Positions 18,780 through 29,629 of a DNA stretch of 64,000 nt are shown here, one piece after another. The notes under the pieces are model-generated. The model worked only from the letters and a program-made list of their open reading frames with translations, made no database searches and had not been told where the DNA came from. This DNA comes from Paenibacillus urinalis. Its GTDB lineage: Bacteria > Bacillota > Bacilli > Paenibacillales > Paenibacillaceae. The stretch lies in the NCBI RefSeq assembly GCF_028747985.1, contig NZ_CP118108.1, positions 4,345,001 to 4,409,000 on the forward strand, read 5' to 3'. Position 1 is the stretch's first letter. Each line of letters opens with the position of its first letter. A program made the position numbers and the translations under genes.

Positions 18780-19469
18780 TTATATGAACCCTTGCTCCTT
18801 CAAACTTGCATATTTCCCGTCCCCGATCACGATATGATCGAGAACGTCAATTCCTACAATTTCACCAGCTTTGACAAGACGACGTGTCAGCTGTATATCC
18901 TCCGGACTCGGGGCAGGATCACCGCTCGGATGATTGTGCGCACACACGATGGAGGCACTGCTGCATTTCATGGCAGCCCTGAACACTTCCCTCGGATGAA
19001 CGATGGAAGCGTTGAGGCTGCCCATCGATAACGTTTCTTGGGCAATAACGTGATTCTTGGTATTCAGGAAGAGGCAGACAAAATGCTCCTTCTGCAAATA
19101 CCTAAGCTGTTCCATAAGCAGATCAGCCGCATCTTTCGGACTGCGAATGACAGGTCTCTCCGTTAATCTCGTCTGCATAACCCGTTGTCCCAGCTCGATG
19201 CCAGCCTTCAGCTGAATTGCCTTGGCGGGGCCAATGCCTTTGAGCTGACACAGCTCATCAACACTCATATCCACCAGATTCCGAAGACTCCCTGCTTCGT
19301 TCAGAATACGCTGAGCGATATGAATGGCTGATTCCTGCTTCGTTCCTGTTCTAAGCAGAATCGCCAGAAGCTCCGTATGACTTAGTGCACCCGCCCCTAC
19401 TTCTAGCATGCGTTCTCTCGGGCGCTGTTCTTGGGGGATGTCGCGCAGCATATACTGTGGCGAACTCAT
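18780..19469 (-). CDS. radC: RadC family JAB1/MPN-type protein
   Basis: The 229-aa protein has an N-terminal UPF0758 region with a helix-hairpin-helix (QLKGIGPAKAIQLKAG) and the JAMM metalloprotease-like motif HNHPSGDPAPSPED near 176-189. Older reports place RadC in DNA repair; its true function is uncertain. It lies between maf and mreB, as in B. subtilis. Confidence 0.93.
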   Translation of the reverse strand: MSSPQYMLRDIPQEQRPRERMLEVGAGALSHTELLAILLRTGTKQESAIHIAQRILNEAGSLRNLVDMSVDELCQLKGIGPAKAIQLKAGIELGQRVMQTRLTERPVIRSPKDAADLLMEQLRYLQKEHFVCLFLNTKNHVIAQETLSMGSLNASIVHPREVFRAAMKCSSASIVCAHNHPSGDPAPSPEDIQLTRRLVKAGEIVGIDVLDHIVIGDGKYASLKEQGFI

Positions 19470-19524
19470 CTTCTCCCTCTTTTCACATAAAAAAACGAAT
19501 CCGTTCTCTAGTTACTATGACTTC

Positions 19525-20130
19525 CTATTCGTCAATGGACAGCACGTTCAAGCCCAGCTCTGCCAGTTGTTCACTAAGCAAGGAGAGCGGCAAACCCACA
19601 ACGTTAAAATAGCATCCTTCGATGGAATCAACGAATGTTGCACCCAAACCCTGAATGGCGTATGCGCCTGCCTTGTCAGAAGGCTCGCCTGTCCGAATAT
19701 AAGCATGAATGGCATCTGGCTCGAGCGGCTTCATCTTCACCTTCGTACGGCGATGCCGCGTAATTACACGTCCATCCTCACCCGATATACAAGTCACTCC
19801 TGTGTACACTTCATGAATGCGGCCTTGAAGCGAACTAAGCATCCGGTAAGCATCCTGCTCATCCTTTGGCTTGCCAAGCACTTCTCCGCCGAGTACGACA
19901 ATTGTATCACTGCCTACTACGATGGCTCCTGCCAGTTCAGAATCATAAGAATCATAGACAGTCTTTGCTTTGCGGTAGGCAAGTTCTTCTACAATTTGCT
20001 GAGGTGTGTAGTCTTCTGGTGTATCTTCCGGGGTGTGGCTAGGGCGAACTTCAAACGGAAGGCCAAGCGTCGCTATGAGTTCCCTGCGTCTTGGAGACGT
20101 GGAGGCGAGTATGATCCGCTGCTTTTTCAA
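19525..20130 (-). CDS. maf: Maf family nucleotide pyrophosphatase
   Basis: The 201-aa protein begins MKKQRIILASTSPRRRELI with the family signature SxSPRR. Also visible are VGSDTIVVLGGEVLGKP and the YAIQGLGATFVDSIEGCYFNVVGLPL block. Maf proteins hydrolyse dTTP, UTP or modified nucleotides and affect septation. It sits between the DUF4321 gene and radC. Confidence 0.95.
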   Translation of the reverse strand: MKKQRIILASTSPRRRELIATLGLPFEVRPSHTPEDTPEDYTPQQIVEELAYRKAKTVYDSYDSELAGAIVVGSDTIVVLGGEVLGKPKDEQDAYRMLSSLQGRIHEVYTGVTCISGEDGRVITRHRRTKVKMKPLEPDAIHAYIRTGEPSDKAGAYAIQGLGATFVDSIEGCYFNVVGLPLSLLSEQLAELGLNVLSIDE

Positions 20131-20249
20131 GAAATGAACTCCTTCGTGAGAATGATAATGCTATTCGCATGTGTTACATATCTTTTTTAGTCTGTGTTTA
20201 CTCCTGCTCATGCTTCTGTACTGGATTCAGCTCCGTAATTATAAAAAAA

Positions 20250-20492
20250 CTATAGTTTCCGGTAGAGCCAAATCGCAAATACAACCCCTAACAGACTGAG
20301 CAGGCTGATCTTTAATTGAATGTTAAGATGATAGCTAATGATGTCGAAATTTGCCTTTGGCGACCAGCTGATCGTCGTTGCATTCGTTAAAAAAGAAAGA
20401 GCCTCAAACTGCTCTAAACCTTTGGATATGGATGCTCCAATCAACCAACCGAGGAGCAGAAACAAGATGAATATTCCGAAGTTTTTTTTCAT
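20250..20492 (-). CDS. DUF4321 small membrane protein
   Basis: The 80-aa protein has two hydrophobic segments: residues 5-23 (FGIFILFLLLGWLIGASI) and about 60-78. They flank a polar loop with SWSPKANFDIISYHLNIQLK. The pattern matches small DUF4321 proteins found next to maf in Paenibacillus and clostridia. Function unknown. Likely cotranscribed with maf (119-base gap). Confidence 0.75.
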   Translation of the reverse strand: MKKNFGIFILFLLLGWLIGASISKGLEQFEALSFLTNATTISWSPKANFDIISYHLNIQLKISLLSLLGVVFAIWLYRKL

Positions 20493-20612
20493 TCTACTCT
20501 TCCCTCGCCATATTTTGACACCTTCATTATTATACGGGAACCTAGACGTAAGTACAAACAGAAATCCGGCATGGGGAACTATTTCCAGTCCCGTGCCGGA
20601 TCAGCGCGCATA

Positions 20613-21893
20613 CTATGCTTGTTTGATGATTTCAAGCAGTTGTTTTTCGAGCAGTATATAATTCATGACCTGTGATTGCACTTTCCAAATATGTTCTTTG
20701 GAGGGATTTTTATTATATTCTGCAACTGCAGTGACTGCCGTATTCATAGCGGCCTCCATTTGCAGCTCGACAGACTCACTCTCCGCCGGTAAACCACTTC
20801 TGACCTTTGTCACCGTGCCTGTCCAGCGCTGATGCGCGTCCGTGACAGCGATCATATCCGCTTCTGACAGTGCTTTCTGCTCCTGCTGACCCAGCTGCTT
20901 GATTGATAAAGAGGTCAATATTTCTGTAACCGCCCGGCTTGAACTAAAAAACTCTGCAGCCGTGCTCTGATCACCTGAGAACTGAAGGCCCGTTATCTCA
21001 GGAAGGTGAATCTCACGTACGTACAGCTCCACCCCTTCCGTTCTTAACTGGTTACTGATCAGTTTGGCATTCTCACGATCGGCGGAAACTCCCGCGTACA
21101 CACGCAGCTCATCCAAAGGATCGCTCCCAGCCGCTATACCGGCGATTGTCAGCTCAGCTTTGGCTTGCTCGGCACCTTCTGAACTGCTGAACACCCCGTA
21201 TTGCAGCATATAGTAGGTTACAGCTGGAATGGTTACCGCGGATGTTGTGCCGGCAGGAACAGTTCCTGCTCCCTCTGCAGCTGTTTCTTGAGTGACACCT
21301 GATGATGCAGGCACCGATACAGGCGAAACGGTGTTTGAGGTGTTCTCTGAATTCACCATGGACATGGCGACAAATCCGAACATGACACCTGTAACGACTG
21401 CAGCGATAATGGATCCCGTCATTTTCCATACATTCCGAGGTCCCCGGTAAATGCTGTAATTCTCACTAGCTTGATCCACATAGAATGGGTTCTGATCCTC
21501 GGCTTCCTCGTATGAATCTCGGTGCTGCTTGTCTTTCTCCTGAGGCTCTTTGTAGTGCTCATGACCTGCAACAATAGGCACAGAAGAGTAAGAACCAAAA
21601 GGCTCTTCCCAATCCTCGTATATTCTCCGATCCACGTAAACACGATCTGCACTGAAGCTGTCTTGATCAGAACGCCCTTCTACTTCCCGCTCGTCAAGAG
21701 GAAGGCTTGTCACGGTCTGCGGCGGGTTGGTGATCTGCGGCATTTCAACAGGTTCAGGATCTGTTATATCATGTTTCGCAGTTGTACGCTCCTTGCTGAG
21801 CTTCCGTTCATCGCCAGACTTTACGATGTCTGATTCGAGCTTGGCAGCAGGCTTGTCCTCATTGAAACGAAATGTCATTCTAGCTTTGTTCAC
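20613..21893 (-). CDS. spoIIB: SPOR-domain membrane protein, probable SpoIIB
   Basis: Of 426 aa, residues 1-155 are charged and cytoplasmic, followed by a membrane segment (about 158-178, MTGSIIAAVVTGVMFGFVAM), a Thr/Ser/Ala linker and a SPOR domain (about 225-300, YYMLQYGVFSSSEGAEQAK). SPOR domains bind septal peptidoglycan lacking stem peptides. The position between folC and maf is that of spoIIB in B. subtilis, which helps septal wall thinning during engulfment. The start is GTG with GAGGAGGG 9 bases upstream. A helical region after the SPOR domain is extra. SpoIIB identity rests on position and architecture. Confidence 0.7.
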   Translation of the reverse strand: MNKARMTFRFNEDKPAAKLESDIVKSGDERKLSKERTTAKHDITDPEPVEMPQITNPPQTVTSLPLDEREVEGRSDQDSFSADRVYVDRRIYEDWEEPFGSYSSVPIVAGHEHYKEPQEKDKQHRDSYEEAEDQNPFYVDQASENYSIYRGPRNVWKMTGSIIAAVVTGVMFGFVAMSMVNSENTSNTVSPVSVPASSGVTQETAAEGAGTVPAGTTSAVTIPAVTYYMLQYGVFSSSEGAEQAKAELTIAGIAAGSDPLDELRVYAGVSADRENAKLISNQLRTEGVELYVREIHLPEITGLQFSGDQSTAAEFFSSSRAVTEILTSLSIKQLGQQEQKALSEADMIAVTDAHQRWTGTVTKVRSGLPAESESVELQMEAAMNTAVTAVAEYNKNPSKEHIWKVQSQVMNYILLEKQLLEIIKQA

Positions 21894-21951
21894 GGCTAAC
21901 CACCCTCCTCTTGTCCTTTCTAACAGCTATATGTGTCTAGTAGAGGAGTTA

Positions 21952-21996
21952 TGCAAAAAAAAGCACCGTTTCTTTAATTAAAGAAACGATGCTTGG
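21952..21996 (-). terminator. Terminator of folC-murC
   Basis: AAGCATCGTTTCTTT pairs with AAAGAAACGGTGCTT (21961-21994), followed by a T8 run on the minus strand. It closes the valS-folC-murC gene group. Confidence 0.9.
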
Positions 21997-22018
21997 TATG
22001 ACACAAACGGTAAGGATC

Positions 22019-23389
22019 TTACTTGATTCCCTTCGCAAGCTCATAGCCTGCTTTCCAAATATCGCCGGCTCCCATGGTTAAGACGAGATCTCCAGGCTGC
22101 AAACGATGTTCGAGCTGCTTCACAACATCCTCTTTGGTAGGAATATATACGGCATTTGGGTTACTGTTGAGCTTGATCAGATCTACCAGCTTGGAGGAAT
22201 GTACACCCTCGATCTGTTTCTCTCCAGCAGGGGAGAAGATGTCCGTAATAATGACCTCATCTGCTTCTCCAAATGCACGGCTGAACGCATCCAGCAGGAA
22301 GAAGGTACGTGTGTAGCGCTGCGGCTGAAAGACCGCTATGATCCGCTTGCCTGTCGCTTTGGCAGCACTGATCGTCGCTTCAATCTCCGTTGGGTGATGC
22401 GCGTAATCATCAATAATGAGAATATCACGGGCTTCTCCGAGCACCTGAAATCTCCGCTTCGCTCCGCTGAACTTCACGATTGCCTTCACAATAGACTCAA
22501 ACGGAATACCTGCTTCGAGACAAGAAATCACAGTCGCCATGGCATTGCTCACATTATGTCTACCAGGTACGGACAACTCAACGGTTCCAAGAGGCGCACC
22601 TCGATGATTCATCGTAAATGAAATATGGCGATCACCGAGCTCAATATCTGTTGCCGTATAATCAGCTTCTGCATCGATCGCATAAGTGATAATGTTGGAT
22701 TTGAGCTGCGGCATGATGCTCTGAATGTTCTCATCATCCGCACAGACAATCGCACAGCCTTCCGGCTTAACCTGATTCAAGAATTTAATGTAAGCATTCT
22801 TCAGCTCATTAAAATCATTGTTGTAATTCTCCATATGATCGGCTTCAAGATTCGTTACGATACCCAGCCAAGGATGATACTGCAGGAAGGAGCCATCGCT
22901 CTCATCCGCTTCTGCTACAACATGCTCACCCTTGCCCGCCTTGGCATTCGTACCGAGGTTCATTATTTCTCCGCCGATAATATAGGTCGGATCTACGCCG
23001 CACTCCTCCATGACAAGCGCAATCATAGAAGAAGTGGTTGTCTTACCGTGCGCACCGGCAACAGCAACCCCTTTACGTTCATTCAGCAGCCTTGCAAGCA
23101 TTTGAGCACGATGAAGAATAGGGATGTTCAGCTGCTCGGCCTCAACGCGTTCCACATTGTCCTTGGAAGCCGCTGTTGAATAGACAACCAGGTCCGCACC
23201 GTGGACTTGTTCCGGCGTATGCCCGATATATATTTTTGCTCCCTTAGCGGCAAGCTTCTCAGTGAGCTCCTGGGATACGACATCCGATCCCGTGACGGTA
23301 TATCCCATTTCCAGCATAACTCTTGCAATGGCGCTCATCCCATAGCCGCCGATACCGATAAAATGTACATGTTCCGAAGTGTTTAACAA
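22019..23389 (-). CDS. murC: UDP-N-acetylmuramate--L-alanine ligase
   Basis: The 456-aa ligase adds L-Ala to UDP-MurNAc in peptidoglycan synthesis. The N-terminal Rossmann motif is [14 protein letters not shown], the ATP loop is [11 protein letters not shown] (about 108-118), and the Mur signatures [10 protein letters not shown] and [10 protein letters not shown] follow. The start is TTG 23389, five bases past the folC stop, with GGTTGGTG inside folC as RBS. No ATG is available in frame before conserved residues. Confidence 0.95.
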   Translation of the reverse strand: MLNTSEHVHFIGIGGYGMSAIARVMLEMGYTVTGSDVVSQELTEKLAAKGAKIYIGHTPEQVHGADLVVYSTAASKDNVERVEAEQLNIPILHRAQMLARLLNERKGVAVAGAHGKTTTSSMIALVMEECGVDPTYIIGGEIMNLGTNAKAGKGEHVVAEADESDGSFLQYHPWLGIVTNLEADHMENYNNDFNELKNAYIKFLNQVKPEGCAIVCADDENIQSIMPQLKSNIITYAIDAEADYTATDIELGDRHISFTMNHRGAPLGTVELSVPGRHNVSNAMATVISCLEAGIPFESIVKAIVKFSGAKRRFQVLGEARDILIIDDYAHHPTEIEATISAAKATGKRIIAVFQPQRYTRTFFLLDAFSRAFGEADEVIITDIFSPAGEKQIEGVHSSKLVDLIKLNSNPNAVYIPTKEDVVKQLEHRLQPGDLVLTMGAGDIWKAGYELAKGIK

Positions 23390-23393
23390 ATTT

Positions 23394-24779
23394 TCACCAA
23401 CCTTTTTCAGAATCGGTTTGATGCAGAAGGGCGGCCCTTACATCGGCAATCAAATATAATGTGCCGGACACAACCCCCAGATCTTCCGCTTCCGTCCGTA
23501 ACTTAAGTAAGCTCAATGCTTGTTTCCATGAAGGTTCTACGATGATGTCAAGGTTTGGTTTGGCATAGGATGGACGAAGCTCTTCTACCATATTTTTTAA
23601 CTGGGCCGCGTCCATTTTACGTCGGAAATCTGGCTCAGTCAGGATAAGCGTATCCACTAGTGGCAGTATATGCTCAAAATACAATTTGTGATGCTTATTC
23701 TCCAGCATGCCCATCATTAAAATTAGTTTCCGCTCAGGATACAGATCCTTGATGCTCTGTGCCAGCATCTCAGCCCCCTCAGGGTTATGAGCTCCATCCA
23801 GAATGAGAAGCGGCTCGTCGGACACCTTCTCGAAACGGCCTGCCCAAGAGGCAAGGCGGAAACCTTTTTGCAAATCTTCCTCTTCCATATAGAACGCCAT
23901 GTATTGGCGCAGCACTTCAAGTGTCATTAAAGCCCCAGCGGCATTGGCACATTGATGCTTGCCCTGCAATGTCAGCTCGACATCAAGTTCACGAAACGGT
24001 CCATTAAAATGCAATTTCTGTCCATCCTTATTAACCTGAACCTGTTCATAGGTAAACTGGTCACCCGCAAGATATAAGGTGGATTTCTGTTTCTCTGCGA
24101 CCTCACGAATGACTTGAATCGCTTCCGGCTGCTCTACTAGACTGACGACAGGAACGCCGGGTTTAATAATTCCTGCCTTTTCAGTTGCGATTTGGCTAAT
24201 CGTATCTCCAAGAATATCAGTGTGGTCCATTCCAATATTGGTGATTACGGAAATAATCGGAGTTACGACATTTGTTACATCAAGCCTTCCCCCGAGTCCT
24301 GTCTCCCATACCACTACATCAGGATAGCACACCTCAGCATAATACAGAATTGCAAGCGCCGTCGCAACCTCAAACATGGTGGGAGAACCCAGCTCTGTCT
24401 CCCCCACTTCCGCTACTAACGGATAAAGACGTCTTGCAAGTGCCAGTAAAGTTTCTTCAGGAATGTCTTCCCCGTTATACTGAAACCGATTCGTAAACTT
24501 GGTAATGTACGGTGAAGTGAATGTACCTACATCGTAACCGGACTGTCTTAAGGCTGACGTCAAAAAGGCACAGGTAGAACCTTTTCCGTTCGTTCCTGCG
24601 ACATGGATAAACTTCAGATGCTGATGGGGATTACCCAGCTTAGACAAGAGCAATTCAATGCGGGAGAGTCCCGGTCTGATTCCAAACGGAATGAGATTGT
24701 TGATCCAAGCTACCGCCTCATTATACGTATTCAGCGGAGCAGCCGTGCTATTGCCAGTGGTTCGATCCATATGCTTCAC
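23394..24779 (-). CDS. folC: Folylpolyglutamate synthase / dihydrofolate synthase
   Basis: The 461-aa Mur-ligase-like enzyme adds glutamate to dihydropteroate or folates. The P-loop is [15 protein letters not shown] (about 59-73). [20 protein letters not shown] and [13 protein letters not shown] are present. It lies between valS (68 bases) and murC, as folC does beside valS in Bacillus. The usual comC neighbour is replaced by murC here. Confidence 0.95.
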   Translation of the reverse strand: MKHMDRTTGNSTAAPLNTYNEAVAWINNLIPFGIRPGLSRIELLLSKLGNPHQHLKFIHVAGTNGKGSTCAFLTSALRQSGYDVGTFTSPYITKFTNRFQYNGEDIPEETLLALARRLYPLVAEVGETELGSPTMFEVATALAILYYAEVCYPDVVVWETGLGGRLDVTNVVTPIISVITNIGMDHTDILGDTISQIATEKAGIIKPGVPVVSLVEQPEAIQVIREVAEKQKSTLYLAGDQFTYEQVQVNKDGQKLHFNGPFRELDVELTLQGKHQCANAAGALMTLEVLRQYMAFYMEEEDLQKGFRLASWAGRFEKVSDEPLLILDGAHNPEGAEMLAQSIKDLYPERKLILMMGMLENKHHKLYFEHILPLVDTLILTEPDFRRKMDAAQLKNMVEELRPSYAKPNLDIIVEPSWKQALSLLKLRTEAEDLGVVSGTLYLIADVRAALLHQTDSEKGW

Positions 24780-24847
24780 CTTCTAAGTATAAAGTAAGTA
24801 AGAGACAGGCATCCCTTACGTTAGTGAGGAACACCTGCCGTCTTATA

Positions 24848-27517
24848 TTAATTTTGAAGTTCATCAATCCGTGCAATGACTTTTGTCCGCTTATCAGAAT
24901 AGTCTGCAAGCTTCGCACGCTCTTCTTCGATAACTTTCTCAGGCGCTTTGGATACAAAGCCTTCATTGCCGAGCTTCTTCTCGATCCGCAATACTTCCTT
25001 ATCCAGCGTCTCCTTTTCTTTCGTGAGACGTGCAATCTCTTGATCGATGTCAATCAAGCCTGCCAGTGGGAAATACAGCTCGGCGCCGGAGATCACAGCA
25101 GTCATCGCTTTATCTGGTGTAGACAGCTCTGTTCCAGTAGATAGTTCTGAAGTATTACAGAAACGACGAACATAAATCAGGTTATTGTCAATGATGTTCA
25201 GACCATCCTGACCACTTGCATTAATGTGCAGTTCAACCTTTTTGCTCATCGGTACATTTACTTCGGCCCGAATGTTGCGTACTGCACGGATCAAATCCAT
25301 CAGCATATTCATTTCAGCTACAGCCTTGTCATTAACAAAGGCCTCATTGAATTCCGGCCAAGCTGCCAAAGTAATTGTCTCACCCTCATGCGGAAGGTGC
25401 TGCCAGATCTCCTCGGAGATAAACGGCATAAACGGATGGATCAGGCGCATGGTTTGGTCAAGGACATAGGCAAGAACGGATTGTGTTTTGCGTTTGGCTT
25501 CCGCATCTTCACCATATAACGAGAGCTTCGAGAACTCAATGTACCAGTCACAGAGATCGTCCCATATGAAATTATACAGTGTACGGCCCGTTTCGCCGAA
25601 TTCATAGGCATCCATCAGACGGGTTACGTCCTTAGCTGTTTCATTCAGGCGATGCAGGATCCAGCGGTCAGCTGTAGTCAGTTCACCCGTAATATCAATG
25701 TCCTCTGCCTTAAAGCCCTCCAAGTTCATGAGCGCGAAACGGGATGCGTTCCAAATCTTGTTCGCAAAGTTGCGGGCCTGCTCAACACGCTCCCAGCGGA
25801 AGCGCAGATCCTGTCCTGGAGTAATTCCTGTCGACAGCATATAGCGCATTGCGTCTGTTCCGTATTTTTCGATAACTTCGAGCGGATCCACTCCGTTGCC
25901 CAGCGACTTGGACATCTTGCGTCCTTCGGAATCACGCACGAGTCCATGCATTAGAACATCCTTGAACGGAATCTCATCCGTAAACTCAAGTGCCGTAAAG
26001 ATCATCCGTGCTACCCAGAAATAAATGATATCATATCCCGTTACAAGTACAGAGGTCGGATAGTAACGCTTCAGGTCCTCTGTCTCTTCCGGCCAGCCAA
26101 GCGTAGAGAACGGCCATAGTGCAGAACTGAACCAGGTATCCAAGACGTCTTCGTCCTGACGAAGCTCTTGCGATCCGCATTTCGGACAAGCCGTCATATC
26201 CTCGCGGCTGACATGAATTTCACCACAAGCATCACAGTACCACGCAGGTATACGGTGACCCCACCACAGCTGACGCGAAATACACCAATCGCGAACATTC
26301 TCAATCCATTGCAAGTAGGTTCTTTCGAATCGGTCAGGAACAAAGTTAACCCCTTTACCGCTCTTCTGTGCTTCAATGGCTCGTTCCGCGAGCGGCTGCA
26401 TAGCTACGAACCACTGTGTGGACAAGTAAGGCTCTACAACCGCACCGGAACGCTCACTATGGCCCACTTGATGTGTGTGGTCTTCAATATTAATCAAGAC
26501 GCCGGATTCTTTGAGATCAAGAACGATCTGCTTGCGGCAGTCACTGCGGTCCAGACCTTTATATTTGCCGGCTTCTTCATTCATTTTACCGGACTCATCC
26601 ATAACCGTAATTTGCGGCAGATCATGACGCAGACCTACTTCAAAATCGTTCGGATCATGAGCAGGTGTAATTTTCACAGCTCCGCTGCCAAACGTTTTGT
26701 CCACGTACTCATCCGCGATCACCGGTATTTCACGACCAATAATCGGAAGCACGAGGATCTTGCCAATCATGTCCTTATAACGCTCATCTTCGGGATGTAC
26801 AGCAACAGCGGTATCTCCAAGCATCGTTTCCGGACGTGTTGTCGCAACCGTGATCGAGCCGCTTCCGTCTTTCAGCTCATATTTCAAATGGTACAAATGT
26901 CCCTGTACCTCTTTGTATTCAACCTCAATGTCTGACAAGGCCGTGCGTGCTGCAGGATCCCAGTTAATAATGCGTTTACCGCGGTAAATGAGCCCTTTCT
27001 CGTACAGCTTAACAAAGACTTCACGAACGGCCTTGGACAGACCTTCATCTAACGTAAACCGCTCACGGGAGTAATCCAGTGAAAGCCCCATCTTCGCCCA
27101 TTGGGAACGAATCGTATTTGCATATTCTTCCTTCCAGTCCCATACCTTCTCAAGGAATTTCTCACGGCCCAGATCATAACGGGATACGCCGCCTTCTCTA
27201 AGCTTCTGTTCTACCTTCGTTTGTGTAGCAATTCCTGCATGGTCAGAGCCCGGAAGCCAGAGCGCATCGTAGCCCTGCATTCTTTTTGCCCGAATAATGA
27301 TATCCTGCAGCGTAAAGTCCAGTGCATGCCCAATATGAAGAATACCCGTAACGTTAGGCGGAGGGATCACGATCGTAAAAGGCTTCGCATCCTTGCGCTG
27401 ACCTGCCTTGAAAAATTCATTATTCATCCAATATGGATACCATTTCTGTTCCGCTGCCCGCGGATCGTACGTTGTCGACATTTCCGTCTGATTCGGATTC
27501 GCTGTCGGTTCTGACAT
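24848..27517 (-). CDS. valS: Valyl-tRNA synthetase
   Basis: The 889-aa class I synthetase has HIGH as [14 protein letters not shown] and KMSKS as [13 protein letters not shown]1 editing domain, zinc-type cysteines (CDACGE, CPKCGS) and a C-terminal coiled coil ([22 protein letters not shown] region) are present. The start is ATG at 27517 (or the adjacent ATG at 27520) after GGAGG; the frame is open further upstream only through the T-box terminator. Expression is expected to respond to uncharged tRNA-Val through that leader. Confidence 0.97.
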   Translation of the reverse strand: MSEPTANPNQTEMSTTYDPRAAEQKWYPYWMNNEFFKAGQRKDAKPFTIVIPPPNVTGILHIGHALDFTLQDIIIRAKRMQGYDALWLPGSDHAGIATQTKVEQKLREGGVSRYDLGREKFLEKVWDWKEEYANTIRSQWAKMGLSLDYSRERFTLDEGLSKAVREVFVKLYEKGLIYRGKRIINWDPAARTALSDIEVEYKEVQGHLYHLKYELKDGSGSITVATTRPETMLGDTAVAVHPEDERYKDMIGKILVLPIIGREIPVIADEYVDKTFGSGAVKITPAHDPNDFEVGLRHDLPQITVMDESGKMNEEAGKYKGLDRSDCRKQIVLDLKESGVLINIEDHTHQVGHSERSGAVVEPYLSTQWFVAMQPLAERAIEAQKSGKGVNFVPDRFERTYLQWIENVRDWCISRQLWWGHRIPAWYCDACGEIHVSREDMTACPKCGSQELRQDEDVLDTWFSSALWPFSTLGWPEETEDLKRYYPTSVLVTGYDIIYFWVARMIFTALEFTDEIPFKDVLMHGLVRDSEGRKMSKSLGNGVDPLEVIEKYGTDAMRYMLSTGITPGQDLRFRWERVEQARNFANKIWNASRFALMNLEGFKAEDIDITGELTTADRWILHRLNETAKDVTRLMDAYEFGETGRTLYNFIWDDLCDWYIEFSKLSLYGEDAEAKRKTQSVLAYVLDQTMRLIHPFMPFISEEIWQHLPHEGETITLAAWPEFNEAFVNDKAVAEMNMLMDLIRAVRNIRAEVNVPMSKKVELHINASGQDGLNIIDNNLIYVRRFCNTSELSTGTELSTPDKAMTAVISGAELYFPLAGLIDIDQEIARLTKEKETLDKEVLRIEKKLGNEGFVSKAPEKVIEEERAKLADYSDKRTKVIARIDELQN

Positions 27518-27544
27518 CATACATTCCTCCAATTTATCTTCGTT

Positions 27545-27908
27545 TAACACATTCTTGAAAATACAAAAAGACCCTTCATCCTCAAAGGACGAAAGGCCAT
27601 TCTTTCGCGGTACCACCTTTGTTTCATAGCCGAGCAGGTCCGAATTCACTTGTAAAAAGAGAAAACATTAAGCTCGATATGACACTTCATTAGGCAGATA
27701 ACGGCTGCTACCGGCCGCATTCTAGCTTCCTCATCATACAAGAAAGTTCAAAAGGGCAACTCACGGGCGACTTCGGTACAGCTCACAATCCTGCGGAATT
27801 TCACACCATATCAATTCCACTCTCTGAAGGGCTCACTGCCTACTATTCCCGATCCAAGTCGTTAGATTAAGTTTAAGTACTGTTGTTATTCATTGTATTC
27901 CCAATCCT
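27545..27908 (-). promoter_or_regulatory. T-box riboswitch leader of valS (GUC specifier)
   Basis: The minus strand carries the T-box sequence AGGTGGTACCGCG (27606-27619). It is followed by an 11-bp terminator stem CCTTTCGTCCT/AGGATGAAGGG (27572-27596) and T5. Upstream are the AGTA motif and stem I. The specifier context GAA-GTC-G at 27769-27771 gives a valine codon, agreeing with valS. Uncharged tRNA-Val is expected to stabilise the antiterminator. Confidence 0.93.
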
Positions 27909-27914
27909 ACTGTC

Positions 27915-27944
27915 ATCATACATTTCTTTTGTGCCATTCGTCAA
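27915..27944 (-). promoter_or_regulatory. Sigma-A promoter of valS
   Basis: TTGACG (27939-27944) and TATGAT (27915-27920) on the minus strand are 18 bases apart. They lie just ahead of the T-box leader. Confidence 0.75.
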
Positions 27945-27966
27945 CCGGGCATTTGACCTTACATGA

Positions 27967-28003
27967 CAAAAAAGAAGAGTCCCCGATTCAAACCGGGAAC
28001 TCT
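27967..28003 (-). terminator. Terminator of spoVID
   Basis: AGAGTTCCCGG pairs with CCGGGGACTCT-type sequence (27976-28003, two central mismatches), followed by TTCTTTTTT on the minus strand. Confidence 0.8.
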
Positions 28004-28019
28004 CCTGTAAGCAGCTCTA

Positions 28020-29477
28020 CTAAGGAATGTAGAGTACCTGACCTTCCTCTACCGATTGCTCGGACAGACGGTTATATAGCTGCAGCTCACGCGTACTGAG
28101 CTGATACCGGTCGGCAATGGTTTCAAGCGTTTCTTCACGCTGCACGATGCAGAGTCTAACCTTCTTGAATGGTGTCTGCTCAGCACCACTTCCGAGAAAC
28201 AGGCTCTTCCATTGAACTTCCTCTGCCGGTTCTTCTTCACGCTGTTCAATCGGAAGCTCCTCTTCCAGCTGCAGGACTTCTTCTGCCGTTCTGTTCTTTT
28301 GTAAGAGCGAAGTAATGCCATAGGAGCCTTGTGCTGAAGCTTCGCCCGATTTTTTGGTTCCAAAGGCAACCTTCAATTCAGGCTTCTCTTCGGAAGGATC
28401 CGGCTGTGGCACATCCGCTTCGAGCAAGACCTCCTGAGCTTCCGGCTCTCGCGGACTAGAGTCTGTCTCAAGCTCATCCGCAGAATCACCAAGACCGGCT
28501 GTCTCCTCAATCTCTGCAGAATCTGAATTCGCATCTGCAGCATGACTCGCAGCAGGAGCCACCGAGTCACGCTCTGAGCCCGACACTACAGCAGGCTCGA
28601 AGCTCCACACCTCTGGAGCTGAGTATGCTTCCGGTTCTTGATTACCGGATGTGAATGCACCGTATTGATTCGATGGATCATCTTGTCCCCGGTCCGACTC
28701 TGCTTCATTCTGTTCATATTGTTCCTCCGTGCTGCCAAATGCATCTGCGCTGTACGGAGCCTGTGCCTGAGCGTCTTCCCGATTCACGGAATCACCGACT
28801 GACTCTGCTTCATACGGAAGAGACCATGCAGCATTGCCCTCTGCAGCCGGCTCGGATACAGGCGTCTCATATGGCGTATGCAAAAAAGGCCTTGAAGGTG
28901 AGTACACCGAAGCTTCTGTATCATATTGAAGCTCAGCTGGAGATTCCGAATTCGACAATATCGCTTCTTGTTGTTCTGAATCCGCTATGGATGGATCACG
29001 GTTATACGGATTGTACCCTGAATATAGCGGGTTCGACGTTGCCTCTTCCTCACCTGAATTGGAATGCACAACGGTAAATTCCTCCGGATTCCAGTCAGAG
29101 GTTTCTTCTGCCGGTCCAATTCCTTCAATTCCGCGCAAAGAGAGCACGCCCGTAATGTTCAGACTGCGCGTCGAAAGTAAATCCACGTCAAAATTCTCAA
29201 TCTCCACTGCAATATCTTCAATGGATGCGACACGGCTGAGTGGAATTGTAATCTCAACAGGAATCTCGTGCGACAGCTCCTCCTGCTGATTGTTCTCTCC
29301 TTGATAAATACCGGACAACAGCAAGTGTCCACGCAGCGCAGCATGCTCCTGCTCCGATACAACCTGTATGCGAGGATACAATTCAATCTCATCCAGCTCA
29401 CTAATGGCAGGCACATCTTCGGGCAGATGAACACGCTCGTAAATATCAAACCGAAGTCCATACGGCGGGTTTAACAT
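28020..29477 (-). CDS. spoVID: SpoVID-type spore coat morphogenetic protein with C-terminal LysM
   Basis: The protein has 485 aa. The N-terminal domain (about 1-140) contains LRGHLLLSGIYQG and ISELDEIELYPRIQ, matching the SpoVID N-domain. A long acidic, Ser/Glu/Pro-rich middle region of low complexity (about 150-425) follows. A C-terminal LysM-like domain (about 435-485) ends in EEGQVLYIP. In Bacillus, SpoVID directs coat encasement and binds SafA, encoded at 171-1781. The ATG at 29477 has AAAGGAGGAC at good spacing. It lies between the hem cluster and valS as in B. subtilis, but ysxE is missing. Confidence 0.87.
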   Translation of the reverse strand: MLNPPYGLRFDIYERVHLPEDVPAISELDEIELYPRIQVVSEQEHAALRGHLLLSGIYQGENNQQEELSHEIPVEITIPLSRVASIEDIAVEIENFDVDLLSTRSLNITGVLSLRGIEGIGPAEETSDWNPEEFTVVHSNSGEEEATSNPLYSGYNPYNRDPSIADSEQQEAILSNSESPAELQYDTEASVYSPSRPFLHTPYETPVSEPAAEGNAAWSLPYEAESVGDSVNREDAQAQAPYSADAFGSTEEQYEQNEAESDRGQDDPSNQYGAFTSGNQEPEAYSAPEVWSFEPAVVSGSERDSVAPAASHAADANSDSAEIEETAGLGDSADELETDSSPREPEAQEVLLEADVPQPDPSEEKPELKVAFGTKKSGEASAQGSYGITSLLQKNRTAEEVLQLEEELPIEQREEEPAEEVQWKSLFLGSGAEQTPFKKVRLCIVQREETLETIADRYQLSTRELQLYNRLSEQSVEEGQVLYIP

Positions 29478-29629
29478 AGCGCTAGTCCTCCTTTCACAGC
29501 ATATATTCACCATGAGATTTTCATAGCTTTACGTCATGTTACACAAGTAAACTCAAGATGCTTCTCGTGTACATGTATATGCACCGTTCAGAGGACTCAT
29601 ACCATTCATCCGCGGATTCATATTTTTAT

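Noticed and set aside
27518..27649. N-terminal extension of valS
   Set aside because: The open frame runs through the T-box terminator; GGAGG and the family N-terminus place the start at 27517 or 27520.
29478..29629. Sigma-E or sigma-K promoter of spoVID
   Set aside because: Several CATA-containing stretches occur, but none has a matching -35 at correct spacing.
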